From NCBI GenBank assembly GCA_902494345.1, contig CABUSV010000006.1, positions 49,208-113,207 on the forward strand: a stretch of DNA of 64,000 nucleotides. Reading direction: 5' to 3'. A model generated the notes under the pieces. It worked only from the letters and a program-made list of their open reading frames with translations, searched no databases and had not been told where the DNA came from. Source of the stretch: an uncultured Collinsella sp. (lineage in GTDB: Bacteria; Actinomycetota; Coriobacteriia; Coriobacteriales; Coriobacteriaceae). Shown here piece after piece: positions 33,668 through 43,235 of the stretch. Every line of letters begins with the position of its first letter. Position 1 is the first letter of the stretch. Both the position numbers and the translations under genes were made by a program.

Positions 33668-34810
33668 GTGGTTAAGGCACTCAAGATTGAGATATTCCTG
33701 CTATGCATGATTGTTCTTATCGGGCTTGCCGCGCGAAGTCGTCGCTCCTTGTTCTCGAGCACCCTGCAGCTATTGTTTAGCATGCTTGGCTACACCTCTG
33801 CCGCGTACATATTATTCGATATGATCTGGACGCTTTCGGATGGTGCGGACGGCACGTTGGGTATTGCTGCCAACTGGATTTCCAACGCGGTTTCGTTTTC
33901 GCTCTTTGCCATCGCGTGTCTCATTTGGTTTATCTATTCCGAGACGATGCAGGGCTCTCGCCTTGTGACCTCGCGCTATAGGGTGGTGCTTGTAACGTTG
34001 CCTACGGCTCTGGTGGTCGTGCTGGCTTTTACCAGTTACTGGACGCACGCCTTGTTCTATATCGATTCGCAGGGCGTGTATCGTCGCGGCTTTGCCTATA
34101 TGATCCAGCCCATTGTCAGCTACTGTTACGTTATACATACGTCCCTGCATGCGTTTGTGCAATCTCGCAGGGTCGAGAGCCTGCAGACGAAGGCTATCTA
34201 TCGAACCTTAGCATTTTTCGCCATTCCGGCCCTGGTGGGCGGTACCTTTCAGATCGTATACTCGGTGCCTGGCCTTTGTGTCGGCATAATGATTAGCATG
34301 TTGCTGCTCTACATTATCTGCCAGGAGCAGCTCGTCTCGACCGACCCGTTGACTGGCCTCAACAATCGCAACCGTTTTGAGACCTATATCCTGTCGCTCT
34401 TCTCAAATGTGGATCAGGCCGAAGATGTGTATCTGCTCATGATGGACGCCGACGGCTTTAAGCAGATTAACGATCGCTATGGACATGTGGAGGGCGACCA
34501 TGCTCTTCAGGTTATATCCGCTGCGCTCAAAGAGGTCTGCTCGGCGTCTGGTGGCTTTATCGCACGCTACGGTGGCGATGAGTTCGTGGTGCTCCAAAAG
34601 GCAGTGGCGGAACAGGATATCATGCATCTGTGCGCGACAATCAACGACGAGCTCGCTCGTGCCGAGGTGCCGTATCTGTTGCGGATGTCCATCGGCTACG
34701 CACGGGTTGGCGATGGTGTCGATACCTGGCAAGACTTACTTCGCGCTGCCGATGCGGAGCTCTACCGCGTCAAGGCCGAGAAAAAGAAAGCCGGCGTCCA
34801 GATACGCTAG
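33668..34810 (+). CDS. Membrane diguanylate cyclase (GGDEF)
   Basis: The 380-residue protein has about seven membrane helices (residues 5-225) and a C-terminal GGDEF domain. DPLTGLNNRNRFE opens that domain, MDADGFKQINDRYGHVEGD is its metal/GTP region, and YGGDEF is the active-site loop, so c-di-GMP synthesis is likely. The RxxD inhibitory site five residues before GGDEF is absent (the position reads SGGF), so product inhibition is not expected. The GTG at 33668 is chosen for the AAGGGA 9 bp upstream; TTG at 33650 would place the site inside the coding region. Confidence 0.9.
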   Translation: MVKALKIEIFLLCMIVLIGLAARSRRSLFSSTLQLLFSMLGYTSAAYILFDMIWTLSDGADGTLGIAANWISNAVSFSLFAIACLIWFIYSETMQGSRLVTSRYRVVLVTLPTALVVVLAFTSYWTHALFYIDSQGVYRRGFAYMIQPIVSYCYVIHTSLHAFVQSRRVESLQTKAIYRTLAFFAIPALVGGTFQIVYSVPGLCVGIMISMLLLYIICQEQLVSTDPLTGLNNRNRFETYILSLFSNVDQAEDVYLLMMDADGFKQINDRYGHVEGDHALQVISAALKEVCSASGGFIARYGGDEFVVLQKAVAEQDIMHLCATINDELARAEVPYLLRMSIGYARVGDGVDTWQDLLRAADAELYRVKAEKKKAGVQIR

Positions 34811-34855
34811 AAAAAAGGGCGCACGACCGTTGCGATGGTCGTGCGTCCTTTTTGC
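34811..34855 (+). terminator. Terminator after the diguanylate cyclase gene
   Basis: A stem (34818-34828 with 34837-34847, one mismatch) carries six A residues before it and TCCTTTTTG after it, directly downstream of the stop codon at 34810. Confidence 0.85.
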
Positions 34856-35000
34856 GTTGGCGGGGGCCACCGGCCATAACGCCCAGGCGCGGTGCGGCAA
34901 GACGAGCGTCTGCCGCCGCGGCTCGGTACGAAATCAACGAGAACCAGTGCACTCCATTAAGCTGAAGCGTGCGAACGCCCTCTCTAAAAAGGTGAGCTCG

Positions 35001-35936
35001 CTAGGCTTTTTTGGGTTTGTTGACGATGATGATGCCGCCGCAGACCAACAGCAGGGCAACGATGACGGTAACGGGGCTCGTGCCAGCGCCCTCACCGAGC
35101 AGCAGTGCGCTCAGCAGCACGCCAAAGACGGGGTTCATAAACCCAAAGACCGAGACGCGGCTGACGGGGTTGACGGCAAGCAGGCGCGACCACAGCGAGT
35201 AGGCGACGGCGGAAATGAGTGCCATATAAATGATGAGCGCGATGGCGGGGGCAATCGCCGTGGGGGAGAACGAGCCGCCCATCAAAAACCCGATGGCGGT
35301 AAGGGCCAGGCCGCCGACCAAGAACTGCCACCCGGCAAGCAAAACGCCGTCGTGCTTGCGCGAGAAGATGCCGATCAGGCAGGTCGAAAGGGCACCCGCG
35401 ACGGTGGAGGCCAGGATAAAGCCCTCGCCGTCGAGCGTAAAGCCAAAGGTGCCGTCCGCGCCCGAAAGGTTGACGAGCGCGACACCGGTAAAGCCCAGTA
35501 CGCAGCCGAGTACCTTGGCCGCATTGAGCTTTTCGGTGCGAAACGCCAGGGCGGCAAAGAGGATAGCCAAGAAGTTGGCGCTGGCCTCGATGATGGAGCT
35601 CGACATAGCGCTTGCACGGGAGAGACCAAGGTAGAAAAAGAAGTACTGGCCGATGGTCTGGAAGAGCGACAAGATGCAGATGGGCTTGATATCGCGCGTT
35701 TGCGGAACGAGCGGTCGGCGCTGGGCCACGCTCATGCCAACAATGACCAGCATGCCGGCAAGGGTGAAGCGCAGACCCGCGAAGAGCAGCTGCGAGGCGC
35801 TGTCGTGCGCGGGAATGCCAAAGAGGCCGTAGCCGATCTTGATGCAGGGGAAGGCGGAGCCCCAGAGCGCGCAGCAAACGAGACAGCCCAGGATGAGTCC
35901 GGGCAGGGTGGCGAGATACGGCTTGCGGCTTTCCAT
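35001..35936 (-). CDS. EamA/DMT-family transporter
   Basis: The 311-residue protein has ten hydrophobic segments and two EamA repeats, each opening with a typical first helix (CLVCCALWGSAFPCIKIGYGL near residue 15, and GFILASTVAGALSTCLIGIF near 165). The family exports amino acids, nucleotides or other metabolites. The ATG at 35936 follows GGAAGGA. The purL terminator sits just upstream, so it is transcribed separately from purL. Confidence 0.88.
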   Translation of the reverse strand: MESRKPYLATLPGLILGCLVCCALWGSAFPCIKIGYGLFGIPAHDSASQLLFAGLRFTLAGMLVIVGMSVAQRRPLVPQTRDIKPICILSLFQTIGQYFFFYLGLSRASAMSSSIIEASANFLAILFAALAFRTEKLNAAKVLGCVLGFTGVALVNLSGADGTFGFTLDGEGFILASTVAGALSTCLIGIFSRKHDGVLLAGWQFLVGGLALTAIGFLMGGSFSPTAIAPAIALIIYMALISAVAYSLWSRLLAVNPVSRVSVFGFMNPVFGVLLSALLLGEGAGTSPVTVIVALLLVCGGIIIVNKPKKA

Positions 35937-35961
35937 GATGTCCTTCCTACATGCGCGAAGC

Positions 35962-35998
35962 AAAAAAGAACCCGCCACCGGATGTGTCGGTGGCGGGT
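35962..35998 (-). terminator. purL terminator
   Basis: On the minus strand an 11-bp perfect stem (35988-35998 with 35970-35980) with a 7-nt loop is followed by TTCTTTTTTG. It lies between the purL stop and the ribosome binding site of the EamA gene. Confidence 0.85.
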
Positions 35999-36035
35999 GT
36001 TGTTACCCGAAGGGATTGTACCCGATGGGAAAGGT

Positions 36036-39000
36036 TTAGGCGAAGTAGGCTACGCCGCTCTCAAAGATCGGCATGAATTTGTCGCCGGGGACATGCTCGG
36101 GCACGTTGCGGTACAGGTTGTCGCCGCGACGCTCGGCATGGCCCATCTTGCCCAGGACGCGGCCGTCGGGGCTCGTGATGCCCTCGATGGCGAGTGCAGA
36201 GCCGTTGGGATTGACGGAAAGATCCATGCTGGGCTTGCCGTCCTCGCCCACGTACTGCGTGGCGACCTGGCCGTTGGCGATAAGCTGGGCGAGTACCTCG
36301 TCGTTGGCGACAAAGCGGCCCTCGCCGTGGCTGATGGCGACGGTGTAGGGGTCGTCGAGGCTGCACTGCGACAGCCACGGGGACAGGTTGGACGAGATGC
36401 GGGTGCGCACCAGGCGGCTCTGATGGCGACCGATGGTGTTGAACGTCAGCGTGGGCGCATCGGGCGTGGCGTCGACGATGTCACCGTAGGGCACCAGGCC
36501 GAGCTTGATCAGGGCCTGGAAGCCGTTGCAGATGCCCAGCATCAGGCCGTCGCGGGCCTTGAGCAGGTCACGGACCGCCTCGGTGACCTCGGGAGCGCGG
36601 AAGAACGCCGTGATGAACTTGGCAGAGCCGTCGGGCTCGTCGCCGCCCGAGAAGCCGCCGGGGATCATGACGATCTGGCTTGCGCGGATGCGGCGGGCAA
36701 GCTCGTGGGTGCTCTCGGCGACGGCCTCGGGCGTGAGGTTGTTGATCACGAAGGTGTCGGCCTCGGCACCGGCGGCACGGAAGGCGCGGGCGCTGTCGTA
36801 CTCGCAGTTGTTGCCGGGGAACACGGGGATGATCACGCGCGGGCGGGCGATCTTGGCGCCGCCGTACACGTGGATATCCTTGGCGCGGAAGTCGATGGCC
36901 TCGACCTCGGGGGTCTCGCCGGCGCTGCGGTAGGCGAAGACGCTCTCGATGCCGCTCTCCCAAGCCTCCTGGAGCTCGGCGAGCTCGATGACCTCGGAGC
37001 CGGTGTCGATGACATAGCCCTCGACGGTGGTACCCAGGGGCTCGACGACAACGCCGTCGGCGACCTTGGGCAGCTCGGCGTCCTCGGCGAGCTCGACGAT
37101 AAAGCTGCCATAGAGCGGGGTGAAGAGGCTCTCCACGTCCACATCCTCGGCAAGCTCGATACCGATCTGGTTGCCGACACACATCTTAAAGAGGCTCTCG
37201 GCGCCGCAGCCGTAGCCGGGCGTGGAGATGGCCAGGGCGTTGCCGGTAGCAGTGAGCGCCTCGACGGCGTCAAACGCGGCGAGCAGCTGCTGAGCATCGG
37301 GGCGGTAGTCCTCGCCATAGATGGCGGGGGCGATGCGGACGACGCGGTGCGTGAGGCCCTTGAACTCGGGCGAGACGGCGCGGGCGGCCTTGCCCACGGC
37401 GACGGCGAAGCTGATCAGGGTCGGCGGAACGTTGAGCTCGCCGGCCTCGTCCTCAAACGAGCCGCTCATGGAATCCTTGCCACCGATGGCGCCGGCACCC
37501 AGGTCGACCTGGGCCATAAGGGCACCCAGGACGGCGGCCATGGGCTTGCCCCAGCGCTCTGCCTCGGTGCGCAGGCGCTCGAAGTACTCCTGGAAGGAGA
37601 GGTAGGCGCGCTTGTGCTCAAAGCCGGCGGCAACGAGCTTGGCGATGGACTCGACCACGGACAGGTAGGCGCCCGCAAACTGGTCGGCCTCCATCAGATA
37701 GGGGTTGAAGCCCCATGCCATGGCACTCGCCGTGGTGGTCTCGCCGTCCACGGGGAACTTGGCGACCATGGCCGAGCTGGGGGTGAGCTGCGTCTTGCCG
37801 CCAAAGGGCATGAGCACGGTCGCGGCGCCGATGGTGGAGTCGAAGCGCTCGGAAAGGCCCTTGTTGGAAGCGACGTTGAGGTCGGTGACAAGCGAGGTCA
37901 TGCGCTCGGCGAGCGTGGTGCCGGCCCAGCTTGGCTGCCACACGCTACGGGCGCACACGTGGGCGACCTGGTGCTTGGGTGCGCCGTTGGAGTTGAGGAA
38001 CTCGCGGGACAGGTCGACGATGGCGACGCCGTTCCAGGCCATGCGCATGCGCGGCTCGGCGGTAACCTCGGCGATAACGGTCGCCTCGAGGTTCTCCTCA
38101 GCGGCGTAGCCCATGAACTCCTCGACGTCACCGTCGGCGACGGCACAGGCCATGCGCTCCTGGGACTCAGAGATAGCGAGCTCGGTGCCGTCCAGGCCGT
38201 CGTACTTCTTGGTCACGGTATCAAGGTCGACATACAGGCCGTCGGCAAGCTCGCCCACGGCGACCGAGACGCCGCCGGCGCCAAAGTCGTTGCAGCGCTT
38301 GATCAGACGGCAGGCGTCGCCGCGGCGGAACAGGCGCTGCAGCTTGCGCTCGACAGGGGCGTTGCCCTTCTGGACCTCAGCACCCGAGGTCTCGATGGAC
38401 TCGGTGTTCTGGGTCTTGGAGGAGCCGGTGGCGCCACCGATGCCATCGCGGCCGGTGCGGCCGCCCAGCAGGATGATCTTGTCGGTGGGGGCAGGGCACT
38501 CGCGACGAACGTGGTTTGCCGGGGTAGCGCCCACGACGGCGCCAACCTCCATGCGCTTGGCCACGTAACCGGGGTGATAGAGTTCGTTGACCTGACCGGT
38601 GGCAAGGCCGATCTGGTTGCCGTAGCTGGAGTAGCCGGCGGCGGCAGTGGTCACGAGCTTGCGCTGCGGCAGCTTGCCCTCGAGCGTCTCGGAAACCGGG
38701 ACGGTGGGGTCGCCGGCGCCGGTGACGCGCATGGCCTGGTACACATAGCTGCGGCCCGAGAGCGGGTCGCGGATGGCGCCGCCCACGCAGGTGGCGGCAC
38801 CGCCGAAGGGCTCGATCTCGGTCGGGTGGTTGTGGGTCTCGTTCTTAAAGAGGAACAGCCAGTCCTGGTCCTCGCCATCGACATCGACCTTCACCTTGAC
38901 GGTGCAGGCGTTGATCTCCTCGGACTCGTCGACATCGGTCATGACGCCGGTCTTCTTAAGGTACTTGGCGCCGATGGTGCCCATGTCCATGAGGCAGACG

Positions 39001-39782
39001 GGCTTGGCGTCGCGGCCGAGTTCGTGGCGCATCTCCATGTAGCGGTCGAAGGCTTGCTGCACCACGGCGTCGTCGATCGTCACGTCGTCCAGGACGGTGC
39101 CGAAGGTGGTGTGGCGGCAGTGGTCGGACCAGTAGGTGTCGATCACGCGGATCTCGGTGATGGTGGGGTCGCGGTCCTCATCGCGGAAGTACTGCTGGCA
39201 GAAGGCGATGTCCGCCTCGTCCATGGCAAGGCCGCGATCGGCGATAAAGGCGGCAAGGCCGGCCTCGTCGAGCTCGCGGAAGCCGTCGAGCACCTCGACG
39301 GGCTGGGGCTCGGGGGTCTCCATGTACAGCGTCTCGGGCAGGTCGAGCGAGGCGATGCGCGCCTCGACGGGGTTCACCACGTAGTGCTTGATGGCATCGA
39401 TGGCGGCCTCGTCCAGAGCGCCCGAGATCATATAGACCTTGGCGGAGCGCACGGCGGGGCGCTCGCCCTGGCTGATGAGCTGCACACACTCGCTGGCGGA
39501 GTCGGCGCGCTGGTCAAACTGGCCAGGCAGGAATTCGACGGCAAAGACGGCGCCATCGCTTGCGGGGAGCTCGTCGTAGGTCACATCGACCTGGGGCTCG
39601 CTAAAGACGGTCGGCACGCAGGAGCGGAAAAGCTCCTCGTCGATGCCCTCGACGTCGTAGCGGTTGATGATCCTCAGGGCCTCGATGCCCTTGATGCCGA
39701 GAATTTCGGTCAGCTCGCCCTTGAGCTGCTGAGCCTCGACGTCGAACCCGGGTTTCTTCTCCACGTAGATACGAGAGACCAT
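36036..39782 (-). CDS. purL: Phosphoribosylformylglycinamidine synthase, single-chain PurL
   Basis: The 1248-residue enzyme makes FGAM from FGAR, glutamine and ATP in purine synthesis. Its length is that of the large single-chain PurL. The N-terminal and FGAM synthase domains have DTYWSDHCRHTTF, FKNETHNHPTEIEPFGGAATC and GGRTGRDGIGGATGSS. The C-terminal class I amidotransferase has the nucleophile Cys in MLGICNGFQALIKLG and the His in AISHGEGRF. The ATG at 39782 follows GGCAGGA; the frame extends to 39890 without similarity. The opposite strand carries a very long open frame that is only a codon-bias shadow. Confidence 0.96.
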   Translation of the reverse strand: MVSRIYVEKKPGFDVEAQQLKGELTEILGIKGIEALRIINRYDVEGIDEELFRSCVPTVFSEPQVDVTYDELPASDGAVFAVEFLPGQFDQRADSASECVQLISQGERPAVRSAKVYMISGALDEAAIDAIKHYVVNPVEARIASLDLPETLYMETPEPQPVEVLDGFRELDEAGLAAFIADRGLAMDEADIAFCQQYFRDEDRDPTITEIRVIDTYWSDHCRHTTFGTVLDDVTIDDAVVQQAFDRYMEMRHELGRDAKPVCLMDMGTIGAKYLKKTGVMTDVDESEEINACTVKVKVDVDGEDQDWLFLFKNETHNHPTEIEPFGGAATCVGGAIRDPLSGRSYVYQAMRVTGAGDPTVPVSETLEGKLPQRKLVTTAAAGYSSYGNQIGLATGQVNELYHPGYVAKRMEVGAVVGATPANHVRRECPAPTDKIILLGGRTGRDGIGGATGSSKTQNTESIETSGAEVQKGNAPVERKLQRLFRRGDACRLIKRCNDFGAGGVSVAVGELADGLYVDLDTVTKKYDGLDGTELAISESQERMACAVADGDVEEFMGYAAEENLEATVIAEVTAEPRMRMAWNGVAIVDLSREFLNSNGAPKHQVAHVCARSVWQPSWAGTTLAERMTSLVTDLNVASNKGLSERFDSTIGAATVLMPFGGKTQLTPSSAMVAKFPVDGETTTASAMAWGFNPYLMEADQFAGAYLSVVESIAKLVAAGFEHKRAYLSFQEYFERLRTEAERWGKPMAAVLGALMAQVDLGAGAIGGKDSMSGSFEDEAGELNVPPTLISFAVAVGKAARAVSPEFKGLTHRVVRIAPAIYGEDYRPDAQQLLAAFDAVEALTATGNALAISTPGYGCGAESLFKMCVGNQIGIELAEDVDVESLFTPLYGSFIVELAEDAELPKVADGVVVEPLGTTVEGYVIDTGSEVIELAELQEAWESGIESVFAYRSAGETPEVEAIDFRAKDIHVYGGAKIARPRVIIPVFPGNNCEYDSARAFRAAGAEADTFVINNLTPEAVAESTHELARRIRASQIVMIPGGFSGGDEPDGSAKFITAFFRAPEVTEAVRDLLKARDGLMLGICNGFQALIKLGLVPYGDIVDATPDAPTLTFNTIGRHQSRLVRTRISSNLSPWLSQCSLDDPYTVAISHGEGRFVANDEVLAQLIANGQVATQYVGEDGKPSMDLSVNPNGSALAIEGITSPDGRVLGKMGHAERRGDNLYRNVPEHVPGDKFMPIFESGVAYFA

Positions 39783-39966
39783 TGGTTCCTGCCTTCCTGA
39801 TCGGTTGGGCGTACGGTACGGTATGCGGCAGCGGTCGGTTTGCGGGGTCTGCCCTGCGGTCGCCTTGAGCCACATGTTTGTAAACCTCACTATGATACGA
39901 CAGCTCGCGGCGCGGTGAGGACGGCGAGGGTGCTACAGTGAAGCGCAAACAAGAGAAAGGCATCAC

Positions 39967-41529
39967 ATGGCATTCGTTTCGCTCGCCATCATCGCACTCG
40001 TGGCCTTTGCAAGCCCCTTTATCGCCTCGGCGATTCCTGGAAAACCCGTTCCCGAGACGGTCTTTTTGCTCGTGCTCGGCGCGGTGCTGGGACCCCATAT
40101 GCTCGGCGTCATCCATGTAGATGCCGAGGTCTCGCTTGTGTCCGAGCTCGGTCTGGCCTTTTTGTTCCTGCTTGCCGGCTTTGAGATCGATCCCAAGAGC
40201 ATCACGGGTGTCGAGGGGCGCTACGGCTTGGCAACGTGGGTCGTCACGTTTGGTATCGCCTGGCTTGCCGTGCGCTTTACCCCGTGGTTCTCGGTCAGCC
40301 ATTTCGACGGTATCGCCGTGACGCTTGCCCTCACTTCTACGGCGCTCGGCACGCTCGTGCCCATCATGCGTGAGCGTTCACTTGTCGGAACGCGCGTGGG
40401 CGACTCGATTCTCGCGTATGGCACCTGGGGCGAGCTCGGCCCCGTGCTTGCCATGTCGGTGCTGCTGTCTGCCCGTACCGGCATCCAAACGCTCGTGATT
40501 CTTGGCCTGTTTGCGGTGGTCTGCGTGTTGCTTGCCGTGGTCCCAAGCCGCTCCAAGCGCGTCGGCAGCCGCTTCTTTGCGTTTGTCGAGGAACGCGCCG
40601 ATACCACGTCGCAGACCTTCGTGCGCCTGACGGTGCTCATCCTGGTCACACTCGTGGCTTTCTCGGCCGTCTTTGATCTCGACATTGTGTTGGGTTCTTT
40701 TGCCGCCGGCTTTGTCTTGCGCTACATCATCCCCGAGGGCAACCATACGCTCGAGACCAAGCTCGACGGCCTGGCCTACGGCTTTTTGATTCCGGTGTTC
40801 TTTACCGTATCGGGCGCAAAGATCGACCTGACGGCCGTGGCGTCGCGCCCGGGTCTGCTCGTGGGCTTTATCGTGGCGTTGCTGATTATTCGTGCCGTGC
40901 CCATTCTTATTTCTATGAGCATTTGCCCTGCGACGCGCGATGTGTCGGCGTATGGTCGCATTACCGTGGCCCTGTACTGCACCACGGCGCTGCCGATCAT
41001 CGTTGCCGTGACGAGCGTTGCCGTCAACGCGGGCGCGCTGTCGCAAGACATCGCGTCGGTTATGGTTGCCGCCGGCGCCATCACGGTGTTCTTGATGCCA
41101 TTGCTCGCGCAGCTCTTCTACCGCGTGGTGGATGCCGCGCCGGTCGCCGCCGTGGCAGAAGTTGCCGAGCATCCATCCGATGCGCTCGACATCCTGCGCG
41201 CCCACCACGACTTAGCGAGCTTGCTCGCGCGCGAGCATGAGCTGCTGACTTCGCATGGCCATGGTCGCGTATTCGAGGGCCTGCCTACGCTCGATGCGAT
41301 TGCCGAGCGTCTTTCCGCCGAGGCGGCGAGCGGCCACATCGATGCCCGCATCGTGGACGCGGCGCACCTACTTGCCGATAAGACCTATGGAGACGAGGTC
41401 GACCCATCCGAGCTGACCCCACGCGAGCGCCGCCGTCTGGAGCGCGCCAAGCTCGCCGTGCGCGAATACCGCCGCCGCATGCTGGAGCTCTATGCACGCG
41501 ATGAGGCCCAGGACGACGACGGCAAGTAG
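39967..41529 (+). CDS. CPA2-family cation:proton antiporter (Kef/Nha-like)
   Basis: The 520-residue protein has about twelve membrane helices (residues 1-385). Family marks are PVPETVFLLVLGAVLGPHML, LGLAFLFLLAGFEIDP (with the ion-site Asp) and VFFTVSGAKIDL. A cytoplasmic tail (385-520) is helical and basic near the end (RERRRLERAK, REYRRRMLELY); no TrkA-N or RCK domain is present. It likely exchanges Na+ or K+ for protons. AGAAAGG precedes the ATG. It is divergent from purL. Confidence 0.88.
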   Translation: MAFVSLAIIALVAFASPFIASAIPGKPVPETVFLLVLGAVLGPHMLGVIHVDAEVSLVSELGLAFLFLLAGFEIDPKSITGVEGRYGLATWVVTFGIAWLAVRFTPWFSVSHFDGIAVTLALTSTALGTLVPIMRERSLVGTRVGDSILAYGTWGELGPVLAMSVLLSARTGIQTLVILGLFAVVCVLLAVVPSRSKRVGSRFFAFVEERADTTSQTFVRLTVLILVTLVAFSAVFDLDIVLGSFAAGFVLRYIIPEGNHTLETKLDGLAYGFLIPVFFTVSGAKIDLTAVASRPGLLVGFIVALLIIRAVPILISMSICPATRDVSAYGRITVALYCTTALPIIVAVTSVAVNAGALSQDIASVMVAAGAITVFLMPLLAQLFYRVVDAAPVAAVAEVAEHPSDALDILRAHHDLASLLAREHELLTSHGHGRVFEGLPTLDAIAERLSAEAASGHIDARIVDAAHLLADKTYGDEVDPSELTPRERRRLERAKLAVREYRRRMLELYARDEAQDDDGK

Positions 41530-41567
41530 CAAGGAATGTCGGGATACGGGTTCCGTCCAAATAATAG

Positions 41568-41609
41568 AAGGCGCGCTGCCTGCGGTTGATGCAGGCAACG
41601 CGCCTTTTG
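41568..41609. terminator. Bidirectional terminator between the antiporter and hom genes
   Basis: AAGGCGCG plus GCCTGC pair with GCAGGC and CGCGCCTT (41568-41606) around a 7-nt loop, with T-rich ends on both strands between two convergent stop codons. Confidence 0.82.
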
Positions 41610-41641
41610 CGTTGAGCTTCGTTGAGGTTCGAAGTAGTGGA

Positions 41642-42985
41642 CTAGTTGGCCATGACGCCTTCGGTCCAAGCCTCAACGTCCTCGATGCGTAGGACGTTGG
41701 CGACCTCGGCCACGCAGTCGACGCTGGCAAGCTCGGCGGCGGCAGCCTGGACGTCCTTCTCGAGCGCGCGGTGCGTCAGGAAGATGACCGAGCAGGCATC
41801 GCTGACGCCCGACTTGCCGTCCTCGACCTGGTTGATGAGCGAGATCGAGATGTTGTGCTTGGCAAAGATGTCGACCGTCTCGGACAGGGCGCCCACGCGG
41901 TCGGCGACCTTCAGGCGCACATAGTACTTGGTCTGGAGCTCGTCCATGGGCTTAAAGGCGAGGTTGTGGCCATAGGGTTCAATCTCGGGCAGCGGAGCCA
42001 CGCCGCGGCTGATCTGCTCGGAGAGCGACAGGATGTCGCCCACGACGGCGCTTGCGGTGGGGAAGGAGCCTGCGCCGGCACCGTAGAACATGGTCTCGCC
42101 CACGGCGTCGCCTACCACGTAGACGGCGTTCATGGCGCCGTTGACCTTGGCAAGCATGTGGTCGGCGGGGATCAGCGTGGGATGCACGCGGACGTCGACG
42201 CCAGCGTCGGTGTTGCGTGCGATGCCCAGCAGCTTGATGGTGTAGCCGAGCTCGCGGGCCTGGGCAATGTCTTCGGCGCCGATGGTACGGATACCCTGCT
42301 GGTAGACATCGTCGGTGGTCACGCGGGTGCCAAAGCCGATGGAAGCGAGGATTGCCGTCTTGCTGGCGGCGTCGAAGCCGTCGACGTCGGCGGACGGGTC
42401 GGCCTCGGCATAGCCCTTTGCCTGGGCGTCGGCGAGCACGTCAGCGTAATCGGCGCCCTCGGCGTCCATGCGCGACAGGATGTAGTTGGTGGTGCCGTTG
42501 AGAATGCCAGCGATGGTCAGGATCTTGTTGCCCACCAGGTCGTGCTCGAGCGTGCTCACGATGGGGATGCCGCCGCCGCAGCTGGCCTCGCACTTAATCT
42601 GCACGCCGCATGCGCGCGCCTTCTCGGCGAGCGTCTCGACATGACGGCCCAGCAGGGCCTTGTTGGCAGAGACGACGTGCTTGCCATTCTCGAAGGCGGT
42701 GGTGAAGATTTCGGTCGCGGGGTGCTCGCCGCCGATGAGCTCGACGACGATATCGACGGCGGGGTCGGTGACGACGTCGTGCCAGTCGCTCGTAAAGGCC
42801 TCGCGCTCAATACCGGCGGCTTCGGCCTGCTCCCAGGCAAGCGCGCAGGCGCGGGTCAGCTTAAGGTCGATGCCGTAGGCGGCCAGGTACTCATCGTGGT
42901 GGCTCTTGATCAGACGGGCCACGCCGCCGCCGACGGTTCCCAGACCGATGAGGCCGACGTTCACGGTGCGCAGGGGTTCGCTCAT
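41642..42985 (-). CDS. hom: Homoserine dehydrogenase with C-terminal ACT domain
   Basis: The 447-residue enzyme reduces aspartate semialdehyde to homoserine for threonine and methionine synthesis. The NAD(P) domain has VGLIGLGTVGGGVARLI (residues 10-26). The catalytic domain has ILNGTTNYILSRM and GYAEADPSADVDGFDAASK, with the conserved Asp/Lys. A final ACT domain (about 365-440, YYVRLKVADRVGALSETVDIF) suggests feedback control by threonine. AAGGAG precedes the ATG. It is a single gene here; no thrB or thrC lies nearby. Confidence 0.95.
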   Translation of the reverse strand: MSEPLRTVNVGLIGLGTVGGGVARLIKSHHDEYLAAYGIDLKLTRACALAWEQAEAAGIEREAFTSDWHDVVTDPAVDIVVELIGGEHPATEIFTTAFENGKHVVSANKALLGRHVETLAEKARACGVQIKCEASCGGGIPIVSTLEHDLVGNKILTIAGILNGTTNYILSRMDAEGADYADVLADAQAKGYAEADPSADVDGFDAASKTAILASIGFGTRVTTDDVYQQGIRTIGAEDIAQARELGYTIKLLGIARNTDAGVDVRVHPTLIPADHMLAKVNGAMNAVYVVGDAVGETMFYGAGAGSFPTASAVVGDILSLSEQISRGVAPLPEIEPYGHNLAFKPMDELQTKYYVRLKVADRVGALSETVDIFAKHNISISLINQVEDGKSGVSDACSVIFLTHRALEKDVQAAAAELASVDCVAEVANVLRIEDVEAWTEGVMAN

Positions 42986-43235
42986 AGATAGCTCCTTCGT
43001 GCATCTTATGGATGGATTAACCGCTTAAAGGTTGAGTGCATTCTAGCGTGAAGTGCGGGCGCGTGCTTGCCTGGCAGCGGGAGCAGCACAAAACGCCACC
43101 CCCGAAACGCTGCGGAAACATTGGAAACACGCTCGCTACAAACGAACTTCCGTAACAAACTGTCAACGTTTGCACCATAAGGTTTGCCCTGTACCGCAAG
43201 ACGGCCGCACCGCGGCCAGCGAAAAGGGGGACACC

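Noticed and set aside
34479..39800. A 1773-codon open frame on the plus strand.
   Set aside because: It is antisense to purL and crosses the 3' end of the GGDEF gene and the EamA gene. The sequence is low-complexity GL/GA/DV-rich, as produced by codon bias on the opposite strand.
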